A DNA stretch of 64,000 nucleotides from Urechis unicinctus (lineage: Eukaryota; Annelida; Polychaeta; Xenopneusta; Urechidae): the NCBI GenBank assembly GCA_034190875.2, contig CM067344.1, positions 19,351,612 through 19,415,611 on the forward strand, given 5' to 3'. This document shows, one piece after another, positions 23,355-52,620 of this stretch (position 1 is the stretch's first letter; each line of letters starts with the position of its first letter). The notes beneath the pieces are model-generated. The model worked only from the letters and a program-made list of their open reading frames with translations, had not been told where the DNA came from and ran no database searches. Made by a program: the position numbers and the translations under genes.

Positions 23355-24224
23355 TTTTGGTCAACAAGTCAATATTCCAGCTTTAATACTCAATTAACAA
23401 ATGGTTGGAGTATAAAATGCACTACATGGTGCAAATGGTGAATCGTTAATCAAAAGTAAGCCTAAACTTTAGAGAAATCTAACTCTAAATGTGTAGAACA
23501 CCAACTCAGGTTAAGAGACTTAACAACAACAATAAGTCATTCACTTACCTTGCTGATTCTTGTATAACATGCCAAAGTTCACCAACAATGACTTAACTAC
23601 AGCCAACAACCCATAGGATGCAGTGAAACACAGAGATGTAATCTAATAATTTGTAGGAATGCATGCATAATCAACATTATTAAAATCTAGATTATAATGT
23701 GAATTCCAGAATAAATGAGTGTAGTGAGTTATTTCAATCAAAGCCTGTTGCCTGTCTTGCCTTTGAGGACCCTGTTTCTCCATGTCGAATAATCTGCCAA
23801 ATGTAAGTCGACGATAAATTAATACATTTTCTGGGTGAACTCAACCCTTGACAGTGACGAATTCAACTAGTGTAATGGTATATATGCCCGAATTTCATTA
23901 AAGTGAATATATAAGGTACTCACAATACATGTTTTTTATTATTATGTGACTGAAACATATAACTAGTCCTTTGAGTTTGACAACCAGCCCCCACGGTCAT
24001 ACAGCCTGCCATAAATAATAACCCAAATTGTGGTTTTATTGTTAACTGATCACACCTGAAACTTTGCCAAACTGTAAATTGTAATTCAATGCGTTGATAA
24101 AACATTACATGCGACTTACCGTACTGCGGAATATTCTTCAAAATTAAAAACAAAAACAATACAAGCGAATGACGATGACTATCAGTGTAGAACTCAGGAA
24201 AAGAACCGCGAACTGAACATAGGA
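23355..24224 (-). other. 5' region of the MADS-like/PHD gene
   Basis: Contains a strong donor (exon ending CCGCAGTACG at 24120, then GTAAGT) and a short candidate exon around 23740-23800 with an ATG (MEKQGPQRQDRQQ...). No other gene seen. The true start of the leftward transcript is probably just inside the right terminal repeat. Confidence 0.35.
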
Positions 24225-24372
24225 AGTTGATTCGCGCGTGCGCGTGATCCTTCGTTTTCCGTGTATTGTTTCATTTCGAGTGTGTTACTTGCATCAACGC
24301 CATGCACTTAGATCGAAGTAGATGACTGTATTCGAAGGGAATTGCTTCGATCGAAGTATGAGCTCAGACCTG
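24225..24372 (-). repeat. Right terminal inverted repeat with NRF1-like site
   Basis: Mirror of the left end: ATTGCTTCGATCGAAGTATG and AGCTCAGACCTG close the element at 24372, and CGCGCGTGCGCGTG (about 24235) is an NRF1-like site in the position expected for a promoter of the leftward gene. TTAAA follows immediately. Confidence 0.75.
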
Positions 24373-25009
24373 TTAAAAGAAGGATGAATTGTAATGTATA
24401 ATGATGGCGTACAACTAACGCACCGTCCATTATTATTACGAGCACACTCGTTTGAGGTGCGAGAAAACAACTTCTTGGAAAGCCTATACACCGTCCTTTA
24501 CGTAAAGGCTGCGGTGAATCAACTGCTCACATTAGTCATGCTTTAATCGAAATGAATCATATTGACCAGACAAATGTCACATCTAGTGGTGCGCCGATGA
24601 TCGACTATAGTCGAAACTTGGTCGTTTGCCAGCTAAAACCAAGCGCTTGAATGCTTTAACTGACAATCGATTTAATCGAAAATCACTTCGAAATGAACAA
24701 AACCCTACAAATTATGATTTTTTAACGCGATATTTTGCTTGACAAGTTCAAAACAAATGCCCATCAAAAGTCGTGATTTGATTTTTTATGACATTAAAAC
24801 GGTAGAGTTCGTGTTTTAGCGCTCTACCCTACATGGCAGTTTTATATGGGAAATTGCGCGCCAACTAGCGCTCTATATTGAGGTTGATTTGCGGTTGATT
24901 TTTACATATTACGGTATTTAAACTGGTATCCCTAGTAACCAGTGATCTGGCTGCACCAAGAAGGAAAATCGATAACACGGGAGTCCCGGGCTTGGAGGAT
25001 CAAGAAAAC

Positions 25010-25187
25010 ATGGCGGCAAAAGAGCCAAGTGGTGACGAATTGCGTGATTATCCCGGGAAACAAGCAAGAAGTCGAGTATGGAATTACTTTGGTTTTTATC
25101 AGATCAAAGAAGGGCCTCCCGTGAAGGAAAATCTTGACATGAAACGGACCGTTTGTCGGCTATGTCACAAGGAATATGCGTTTAAAG
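25010..25187 (+). CDS. hAT transposase first exon with BED zinc finger
   Basis: ATG in the context AACATGGCGGC starts MAAKEPSGDELRDYP. The following SRVWNYFGFYQI ... TVCRLCHKEY has the BED pattern of an aromatic-rich strand followed by C-x2-C, and the exon ends at a good donor TTTAAAG|GTAGGC. The His pair that completes the finger would be in the next exon, which was lost in the internal deletion. BED fingers bind transposon ends. Confidence 0.75.
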
Positions 25188-25374
25188 GTAGGCATTTTGA
25201 GACCTGACAATTGCCGAATTGGGATGGTGCCAGCGCTGGTAGAAAGCGCATGGCAATGGTTCCCTGTGACATCCTGATCAAGGACTAACTCTCCAATGCT
25301 GCCCCTAGTGGACTTTCTTGTGTTCTACTCTACAGCTACATTATGACTACTTACCTGCGATGACCCTAGGGAAA

Positions 25375-26483
25375 CAGCTGGCCACAAACTGATCCAAGAC
25401 GTGCCATCTAGATGGAACAGTTCATATATAATGCTTGCTCGGATACTCGAACAAACTCCAGCCATAATGGCTACCGTCACAGAACCATCATTGAGCAAAA
25501 CTGTTGCCTTTTTATTGAAAAACTTTGTATATAACTTTGATGAACTCAGCACTGTTCAGAGACTTGTTGACCTTTTGCAGTCTTTCTACATGGCAACAAC
25601 CATCATTTCAGCAGACAAAACTCCAACTATGCAAAAAGTTCTGCCAATGCTCATCAAACTAAGACTGAATGTTGCTCACTCTGATCAGGATCAAGAAGTC
25701 GTCATGCAGGTGAAAAGTATCATGCAAAAGCAAATGGGAAAACGGGAGGTTGAGGAGGATGGTGAGTTCATCTCTATGGCTGTGATTTTCAACCCTTTTA
25801 CCAAATCCATGGATTTCCTTTCTGAACCCGACAAAGAGAAATCAAGGAAAATGCTCCTTGAAAAGGTATCAACACTTTTGGAAAATCCAGCAATGGCCTT
25901 CTGAGTGAAGCAAAAGCCTGATGATGACACAGTTGACACTGCTTCAGATGCATCAGATCAGGAGCAGGTTCCAGAAATGCCTCCTTTACCTGCCCTACAC
26001 CAGATTAAGGAAAAACACGACATTGGCACCTCAGAGCCAGAGGCAAGCAACGACTCTGAGTCTGAGAATCTGCAGAATCCTACAAAGAAAATGAAGACTG
26101 AGCAAAATCTGAATGTGGCCATACAATCCGACATGGATGATTGGCTGCAAGATGTAGTGGTGATTGGTACATCAAGACAGCCAGCAGAAGATATGGTAAA
26201 GAAGCAAGTTGACAGTTACTTAGCCGTGACACTTACGCCACAGGAGAGTGTGACGATTCTTCAATGGTGGAAAGCCAATGAATCAATGTACCCATACATT
26301 GCACAACTGGCAAGGAAATATCTGGCAATCCCTGCATCTTCCGTTCCATCGGAGAGAATTTTCAGTCGCACTGGAAATTTAGTAAACAAAAAACGATCAC
26401 GCCTTCGCCCCCAGAACATGAACATGATTGTGTTTATGAACACGAACATGGATTACTACTGTTGGAAGTGCTTTTATTCATAA
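25375..26483 (+). pseudogene. hAT transposase C-terminal two thirds, split by a TGA
   Basis: Two frames in the same phase (25401-25904 and 25905-26483) are separated only by TGA in AMAF-stop-VKQKP. Key parts: WNSSYIMLARILEQTPAIMA, the long helical domain, an acidic serine-rich linker (SEPEASNDSESENLQ), and the hATC domain LTPQESVTILQWWKANES ... LAIPASSVPSERIFSRTGN. The same TGA occurs at the same site in copy 1, so it predates the split of the two copies or is read through. Upstream the sequence jumps from intron-like DNA directly into the core. Confidence 0.8.
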
Positions 26484-26990
26484 GACTGATTCATAAGCGA
26501 CTAATTAACATCAAACAGTGTTATGTTACTTATGTTTATAATGCTAATGTTATTTGTAGATTACAGTCTCATGAAGTCATAAATTCATGAAATGTTTGTG
26601 TGTGTATTACTGGCTCACTGCTATTAAGCGTCAAGCGTGCCTTCTGTCAGATGAAAGGAGTTATAATATACATGTACATGAATACATAGTAATGGAATCG
26701 TCCGAATCACCTCCGTCTGTCAAGTTTTCAGGTCTTTAACGTCATTAGCCCTATTATGATATTATTACATCTATTAAACCAATAATGCCTAGAAAGCCTA
26801 GTATTTATCATGTTTATATATTGCCTAATTTACTATGACGGAATGGCCTATCCCTGGTATCCTAAGATTTTATATCAGATTCCCAGATCCCGAGTATTAT
26901 ATAAAACCGATTATAATCGATCATCGGTCAGCCAACCTAAACCGATCATCGATTATGAAATTGCAGCCAATTCCCACCTCTAGTCACATC

Positions 26991-29900
26991 ACTCGGAACC
27001 TTGAATGCGATGCATTTACATAATTTCTGGAGCACAAGTCATTTTAACAGAGTGCAATACATATCAAATGAAAAGGTCCAAATGCTCCTTTATAAGGAAC
27101 GATCAATGTATTCATTATTGAAAATACGATCCCAACCGGTCGTTCCAACATAAAGCTAGTATTGTTAAATCATTTTATCTGCGGGGTCGAGCGTTGGGCA
27201 CATAGTACTGTACATTATTGTAGGATGTCAAGACAGTACACGACGCCATTTCGTTATCGGCAGTAAGGCAAATGGGGATGTATTTAAATTCGTCTGAAGG
27301 CATAATTAGCAGTCGTAAGGCGACCTCTCATTGCAAGATGTATCAGTGAGGCTGGGTAAGGAGAATACGGGTGGTTTATATGTGGCCTGGATGAATTATT
27401 CATGTAACTTTCTCATTCGTTCATTGATGGTTAATGTCAGATGCATATGATGCTGCTGTATCTGTGGGAGTTGACAAGTTCAAACGGTCTAAATGCATTC
27501 ACTTATAAAATTTGCAATAACCGCTTTAATTTGATTGGAGTTAAGGCCAACAATAGATATGATATTACCATCTGGATTGTTGTATCGGTGTTTTGATGGC
27601 ACAATGTATAAACCTACAAGTCATTTAGAATGATTCAAAAGCGTCCCTCTTCGATTCCCAATTATTATCAGTCTAGGCCACAATAGCTTGTGTCCTGCTT
27701 AGTATGGAACGTGTATAAGGTGCATTTTATGCGCCATTTTCACATACATATTTTTCCTCTGACGGAACGCTCGCGTCTTCATATTCCCGCTGGGAAATTT
27801 GTCAGCTTACCAATCATTAAGGGTAAGTTTCGAGCGCTATAGAATTAGACGCAATTTGAATATTATACACAGCAATAATGCAGCATCATGCCTGTCTATC
27901 AGGATACCGGCCAGCTCATTCTCTCCTTATGCCTAGGTCACATGAGACTGACGGGCTATCTACAGGCCAAAACCTGCGAGCCGTAAAATTTGTTGAAGAT
28001 GTTTGGCCCCGTACGGGCCCCGTAGAGAGTGTTGCCAAAGTTGAACATGCATTACTTTCAGAACGGGCTCCTTTCAGGTTTAAGAATGTAGAAGGCCCGT
28101 AAGCTGTCGAGAAGGGCCCATTGCGGGACCCGCGCAGTTTTTTTACAAGTGCTCTACGGGCCCGCAGGTCATTTGGGTCCCCTTGACCTCTTACTGGCTT
28201 CCATGGTCCCCTCCATGCCCCTTACGACTCAATACGGCCAGTTTGTTGCGTCCTTGTAGCGTATATATAATCGCCAACCATTTTAAATCCGGCGTTCCAG
28301 TCTATTTCAAAGTACCATCATCATGACATCATATAGAACTATGTGGGACTTTTTCGTTAAAGGTCTGGACTTAATTGATAGATAAAACTTTGCTCAGGAC
28401 TTCACAATTTTTTCATCAAGTTGAATAATAGAAAGCGCTTGCTTTACATTTAATTAATAACATGTTACATGTTACAATGTATGTATTAAAGCTATTCGAT
28501 AATACTAAGGAATTATAATAACCAAAACTGTGGCCACTTTTTAAAAAAGGCACTCTGGTCAGAATCAATAACATTTTAATATATCTATGAAACTTTGAAG
28601 AGTATATGGACAACCGAGTTATGTAGTATACAGGTTGTAAAAACAATTTCACAGTACATAAATGCAAAATTATCCCGTGAGTATATTCCCTAATACATTC
28701 TTCATGACCACTCGAGTTTCCCAAAATAAGCATTTAAATCCAATTTGGCATCGTAAAGCGAAGTTTTAAAGTTTAGTTCGTCGCCAGAAAACCAAGAAGC
28801 TTTGAACGTGGAGAGATAGATAAAAGCCAAATGATTATCACAATACCGTTCAAAAACCAATCTCATCTATGCCAGTTCAATGTATGCGACTCATTTTGTA
28901 AAGAAAATTCAGCGACAGTAAAAGTATCCGTTAAAATATTAGATTAAGAGGTAGAGAGCAGGCACACAGCATACATAAACAGCCAAGCGAACACACGAAG
29001 ATACAGTGTCATGAGATTTGTTAATTGGCATTTAGCGCTCATTGTTCTTCATCCGTTAGATACTTTGATTTCATGCTCCTGTTTGGCTGTGTTCGGACAA
29101 ATATGCCGCGAGAATAACCAAATTATTCAGCTATTACTTAATATCCTATTATACGTGCTTTTATTGATATTATCAACACAAGGATTTATCACATCGCTTA
29201 GGCCAAAACAATTTCCACGATTGAGCCATGATCTCGCGATAGACACAGAGTGTCAATAAAATACTATGGTACTGCGTTATAGTTGTACAATCCATCCAAC
29301 TGAAATGGTTTCTGCTTTCTTGCCTTGTTTATTACTTTTATTGGTCGTGTGTATCAATGGTAGCTTGATTCAAATGAGTTGGCAATAATTATTTGTGTAG
29401 CTATGTAGACACCAGATAATCATGAGTTCATGAGATATGCTAAGCATGACTGTTTGTACGAGAGGTATTTGGCAAGAAATAACAACACGAAAATTTAATA
29501 GAGATCATCACAGGGATAGCAGCACGTTATGTTATTGCATTCTTGTAACCTGAAAAAAGGGATTCATTGCCATTATAAACATTATGCTTTTTTTCATAGA
29601 GTGAGGAAGAATGATAATGCGAATAAAATGATGAGTGAATGTACGGTTGTTGCAAACGGTTATATTCACATAAGCATCCATGCATTTCCGTACCCAGTGA
29701 TATTGATGGGTTGATGTATACGATGAATGGCATTATAATAACGGAATGCAGTTGTGCTTGTGCATGAACTAGAATATATTTGCTGCATGTGATAAAAAAT
29801 AGCGGATAACATGACAAGTAATAAGTTCATTCTTGGTCAACAAGATGTAAGGGATTTGTCTTTTCTTCAACTGACTTAATTTCGACCATCCGTAAATATA

Positions 29901-30256
29901 GAACCTTACTGCAAGTGAGCTACCAATTACTAAATGTTGTTGACGCCTGTGTTTCTTGCTGGTGCTAAGCAGTGATGTCTCAGTGAGGGTTTCAAATTAA
30001 CACTTGCGAGCCTGGTAAATTTTGCGTCTATCATAAGTTTAAACATCTATCATGTGTCATAACGAAGCAAATTCTGCAACAAAAGAAGAAGGAATGACAT
30101 ATCATCGTTAAAGATGGGTGATACTAGATTCATACATCACAGTAACTGCTCCACTTGACTGATATCATAACTCTTATTATGACTTCATTTTGCTTGATTG
30201 TAAACGAATCGGTGACGCGTGTTTTTCGCCACCTAGTATGCAGTATGCGATAACGT
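26991..30256. other. No gene recognised; a GC-rich inverted repeat near 28.1 kb
   Basis: AT-rich spacer between the hAT and the channel gene. Frames 27878-28102, 28416-28733, 29011-29259 and 29527-29817 show no domain. The segment 27990-28200 is clearly GC-richer and contains CGGGCCCCGTAGAG (about 28014) and its reverse-complement-like CTCTACGGGCCCG (about 28150), perhaps an old MITE. Confidence 0.4.
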
Positions 30257-30262
30257 TTTATT
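30257..30262 (-). terminator. Candidate polyadenylation signal of the channel gene
   Basis: AATAAA on the minus strand about 400 nt downstream of the channel stop codon at 30660. It is chosen on position only. Confidence 0.3.
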
Positions 30263-30659
30263 GTGCAAAAGGTATGGAGGCAACCTGACGGCAATAAAAC
30301 GGGGCATACGTCTTTGTAGGTTGTACTAAATTCCTAGGCACTTAATCGCAATCACATATGTGTTTTTAATGAAGCTATCACAATTTTTCAACTGTTTTCT
30401 ATTCAATCATAAATCATTGAATGTTACAAAATATAATTATCGATTACAATTTTCTTTTACAATCACCCACACTGAAACTAAATCCTTTACAAGCCGGAAT
30501 CTATCAGCGAAATAAATGCAAAATGGATTAATATTCTGCAGTTATACCATGTAATAAATCCGTTAATCCGAATCATAGCATGTTACATACATTTTTCTTT
30601 TCCTTGATAGGGTTTCTACTGTCGTTTTTCCATATCCTGGCCCGACTTAACTGAAAGTA

Positions 30660-48571
<17,912 letters not shown>

Positions 48572-48839
48572 CTAAGCGCGGGTTACTTGTGGGGTAAATA
48601 CATCGCCGATTGCTGACTTGTGGGGCTACGAAAAATTGTGGGACATCCCACAATTTTAGCTGTCTAAAACGGATCTAGCGGTCATTGTGGGCGTTCTCAC
48701 AAAGTTTGGTCAGTTGCCCCACAAGTCATGTGTGTGAACGAGTGTGAGTGTAAATTTGGAGTGTGAATCGTACGAAATCACACTCCACCAGCAGGTGCTG
48801 CCGCCTAACGACTATTCAACCTTTCCCGCAGCACTGCAA

Positions 48840-48988
48840 TCTGATTGGCTATTGTTTTTCACCATGGCAACACCGCGGCCTTCTCAGTACGTCATGTAAC
48901 TTATTGTTGGCGTTGCTATGAATCAACAAGACCGTACAGCTATCGTCGACTCGGTGTTAGTTTAGTCCGAATTCTGCGCAATTATAAG
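48840..48988 (+). promoter_or_regulatory. Possible promoter and first exon of the repeat-rich element
   Basis: An inverted CCAAT box (GATTGGCT, about 48842), CCATGGCAAC (half of an RFX X-box) and TACGTCATG lie just upstream of a sequence that ends in a good donor AATTATAAG|GTGAGT at 48988. No coding sequence is seen in this exon. Confidence 0.3.
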
Positions 48989-49699
48989 GTGAGTAACGAA
49001 TAAGAATACCCTGTTATTGCCATTGATTTATATTTACCTAAGGCTGCCTAATATGTGACCCACATTAATTTTGGTATTATTTATTTACGTTCCGATGTGA
49101 TAAGCCGTGCATTGCCCCACAAGTATTTATACCGTTATCTCAGCTACATCCTCCCAAAGTATATAAACTTAATAGTTAAAAACTTATCGTCATTACTTTC
49201 ATGGTTTCGCCCCTTTAATCCATGTTGTACGCACTCTGGTATTATTGCACCAGGCACGTGGTGTTGCCCCATAAGTCTTTCTTGTACGCACACTGATATT
49301 ATTACATGCGGCATTAGTTCACCGTGCGCAGGTGGTTATTTAGAGGGCTCCGTGTCCCACATAACAGTAACTTCCAGAAATAATTAAAATTGACCGCACA
49401 ACAGCTGGAAGTCAGGTTAATTCCTAAGGCATTAGTTCACTAGTGAGAGTACTGGTGCATTATAAAGTTATTTGTGTGGTTTGTATGTATGATTCTGACA
49501 AGTTTTAAGATCATTGCGTTGACGGATGGAGGTTTTGACCAGTAGTATACAACAAGTTCTAGTATTCCCGCGAATGATTTGTTGATCTTTGCAGCATATA
49601 TTTGTGAAAAGGCCACACACATGTCGTGTGAATTTTACAAATTAAAAAGCGATTTAAGTACCAAAGATTGATCCTAAACATAGATTAAAACCCGTATAA

Positions 49700-50050
49700 A
49701 GATTCGTGTTAAATATCTCACAAGTTTAACACTCACACACTCAACTTATGAATAATCTCACAAGTATCATTTTATTAGTATATACGCACACGAACACATG
49801 TTGAGCGTTGAAAATATTGGTTTTTTTGTGCTATTCCCTTGAATGCTTGGTTGTTCTTGGCAGCAAAAATTTGTGAAAAGGCCACACATATATCGCGTAG
49901 ATTGTAGATAAAGAAAAAAAATTATCCTTAACATAGTATAAAACCCATGTAAAGATACTTGTGAAATATCTCACAAGTTTAAACTCACACACCCAACTTA
50001 TGAATAATCCCACAAGTATCATTCTATTAGTATGCGCACATTTCTGGTGC
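49700..50050. repeat. 264-bp repeat array, left group (two units)
   Basis: Units at about 49717 and 49968 begin ATCTCACAAGTTTAA and continue ...ACTTATGAATAATC(C/T)CACAAG, TATCATT-TATTAGTAT and GCGCACA. The sequence upstream of each unit (to about 49440) also matches the 3' half of the unit (TTTGTGAAAAGGCCACACA). Confidence 0.8.
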
Positions 50051-52600
50051 ATGACGATGTTGCTTTCGATTGTTCGTGCGTATAGGAACGTGTTTATAAA
50101 TAAGCGCGAACAATCAAGGCGTTACTATGGCAACGGATAAATAATTCAATATCCAGTTCCTTGAAATGGCCATTTTAACATCTCAGGCGCTTTTACAGGA
50201 AAAACGCCCGTATGGTAGGTGCTGGGTTGGGGGGAGAGGAAACAGGGTGGTATAAGGGGTTAAGGCCCTTGGAGGGATGTCAGGCTCGGGGTCAGGGTCG
50301 GGGCCGAACTGGTATAGCAATGACGTGGTTCTTGTCTGAAACCGAATGATGAGAAGGGGCGGGTTGCTGTGAATAAGTTAAGGTCGGACGTGGGCGGTAT
50401 GCCGAATTCTCAATGAAGTCTATTGATGCCTGGGTTTACTTTTACGATTTCAACACCCAAAAACGCATAATCACTAATGTAAACCAAAACCAATACAAAC
50501 GACCCAGTATTAACAAATTTCCCGAGTCAATAACTGCCAAATGAGGACCTTTATCTTGTATAATGTGGCAAGACAAAAGTTGGTTGGTCGTAACCCCTCT
50601 TAAACCGAGGCGATTAAATACTACGATTACGTACCAACGAAAATGAAACAAAGATGGTGTAAAATTAAGAACTGGGGGACATTACAAACAAAGGCTCCGA
50701 GTGACGACAGACGCGAGCCACCTCTTCCTATTTATGCAGATGTATCACGTGGTGCGCTAAGGTACAGACACGCACTGTGATACGGAATCGGCGCGCGGAA
50801 AGTAATACTGAATCGGTCCCAGCTGTTGTTGCCTGAGAAAAATCGTCAGTGTGCCTATGCATACAAACAAATATTTATCTTTAAAGTAGAATGTAGCTTC
50901 AAAACTACAAATTTTATAGCCTTCAAATATTACTATATATCATTTTATAATAAGCATGAGCTGTGTAATGTTGTTATCGCATTCTGCCGTATATCCTCTA
51001 TATAGGGCAATGGGATCATATAAAGGGAATAATGCATCAAAGAGGAACCCATTTTCGCATTGGAGTTCAATAGTATCATTTAAAGTATGATTGGCGCACG
51101 TTTACGAGAAGCAGCGAGGCTCACTCCCGGGACCCCGCCGTTGTGATCCGTTATCCATAAAACCCGCTAAATAACAGTTAGTTGTTTTAACGGGCGCCAT
51201 CAGACGCGTCATTGAGTACGCGGACAAAAGGAGGCCATCTGTTGGCGTCAGAGCTGAAGAGTTTGGTTAGATTTTTTTATGACAAGCTATTGTTCCCTAG
51301 TAAATCGTTTTGAACTCGTAGTCAAATGTCTTACTGTCCCCTGCAAAGTTATATGTTTATTATTTTACGCAAGGTGTGATGCTTATCAACATTTAATCAT
51401 TATTTGTTTGATTTGTGAATAGAGGCAGATTTCGAGTAACACCCCGATCAGTCATTGTACAAGTGAGAGCGTTAATTGGTTCTGGTTGATTAATTTTTAA
51501 TATAACCGTCTCTGCATACGGCGATTATTTGATAATCATGTATGCATACCTATGTATATATTCCCGTATTTTGCACTATACAGTCTCTGACAGCAGTGAT
51601 ATGGAGAGTGACAGTGATATCGAATTGAAAAGAACAATGACCGCATCTGGTGAGAGGCTGATCTTGATACATATCTTGCCATTACGTAGTAACCCCACCC
51701 ACTTTGCAGGTCATTCCATCGTTGTAATCGTTGGTTCTTGAATCAAACAATTGTCGTTACACATATGTTTTGCAGTTCAAAAAAAACCTCTGGAACGATA
51801 AGAAAAAAACCAGGTAGAAACAATGATGTGGCGGGAGAAAGCTGACCTAAAAGTACCAGGGAAAAAGAAGTGCGAGCAGTGTTGCAAATAGCTTGGCTCA
51901 CCCAAAGCTGGAAGACGATCAAATAAATCATTTATAACCGTATAACAGCTATCAAAAAGAAAGAAATAAAGGCAGTGAATTCAAGTGTGTCGTTTCTATT
52001 CAACCATGTTCAAACAGTCACTCCCAATGCGAGTTCGCCCAATACATAGCACACGCGAGAAGTTTCTTCAGCGATTTCGCTTGCAAACCCTCAGTTACAG
52101 TTTATACACGCGGAATTTAATGGACAAAAACATGGTGCAATAACCCCCTACAATTCGATCAAGCCACAGATTAAACACATATGAATGATATATGCAGAGT
52201 TGGCAAGTCTCACACAGCATATTATCACAGCATATTTTATCTCACCTATTGTAAGTGTAAAGCCAGACAACAATGCTAGGTTACCTGGTCTAAGGTCGAC
52301 AAACTCGCAATGAAAATTACCCATTGTTCTGGTCTAGAACCAAATGAGGATTCGATGTGTGCCTCATCAGGGCACCAGAATCAGACGTGGTGGGCTCGCC
52401 TTCCAGGATACTTATTTAAAGGTCGTTACAAGCGTATTATTAGTAAATTTTTGTCATCATTACATATATTTGGACCAGCTACATCCGCAGAAGACAAAGA
52501 CCCGAACCACGAACGCCACTATCCAACATGACAATGGAGTAAACAGAAGTAACAAAGTATGACGTGATTAACTAAAACGTAACATTATACCCGCGTTACG
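50051..52600. other. Unique interior of the repeat-rich element
   Basis: Lies between the two repeat groups. Apart from the exon at 51584-51649 and a nearby basic stretch around 51780-51900 that reads as a damaged continuation (KKPGRNN in one frame, KVPGKKKCEQCCK in another), no gene is recognised. Confidence 0.35.
51584..51649 (+). CDS. Candidate coding exon, acidic serine-rich
   Basis: A 66-bp exon with acceptor TATACAG and donor CATCTG|GTGAGAG. It reads SDSSDMESDSDIELKRTMTA in phase. The D/S-rich then basic composition suggests a linker of a nuclear protein. The next exon would lie near 51778, where the reading breaks by frameshift, so the gene, probably that of the surrounding element, seems dead or mis-sequenced. 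Confidence 0.35.
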
Positions 52601-52620
52601 GTTCCCGTGAAATGTATAGC

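Larger units (their letters stand above)
17638..24372. mobile_element. 6.7-kb DNA transposon with TTAA(A) target duplication
   Basis: The left end reads CAGGTCCAAGCTCATACCTC and the right end, on the other strand, CAGGTCTGAGCTCATACTTC. Both are followed by GAT and subterminal copies of a palindrome like ACTTCGATCGAAGT. Just outside lie TTAAA on the left (17633-17637) and TTAAA on the right (24373-24377). The element carries two convergent genes: a rightward DUF6589-like multi-zinc-finger gene (18.6-22.0 kb) and a leftward MADS-like/PHD gene (23.35-22.42 kb). TTAA duplications are known from piggyBac, Kolobok and Sola3 elements, but I do not recognise any of those transposases here. Ends and boundaries are clear; the superfamily is open. 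Confidence 0.85.
24584..26982 (+). mobile_element. BED-type hAT transposon copy 2, complete ends, internally deleted
   Basis: Begins TAGTGGTGCGCCGATGATCG and ends ...TTCCCACCTCTA, with the perfect 8-bp duplication GTCACATC at 24576-24583 and 26983-26990, the hAT hallmark. Inside are a BED-finger exon (25010-25187), part of an intron, then transposase sequence that starts abruptly at about 25375 in the middle of the core: the catalytic region containing TDNAAN, present in copy 1, is missing here. The C-terminal dimerisation domain is intact. It is 2,399 bp long and sits 212 bp beyond the TTAA element. It cannot encode a working transposase but keeps both ends. Confidence 0.93.

Noticed and set aside
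22918-23397. 159-codon plus-strand ORF
   Set aside because: Antisense to the MADS-like/PHD gene, whose Cys/His pattern and MADS-like block support the minus strand.
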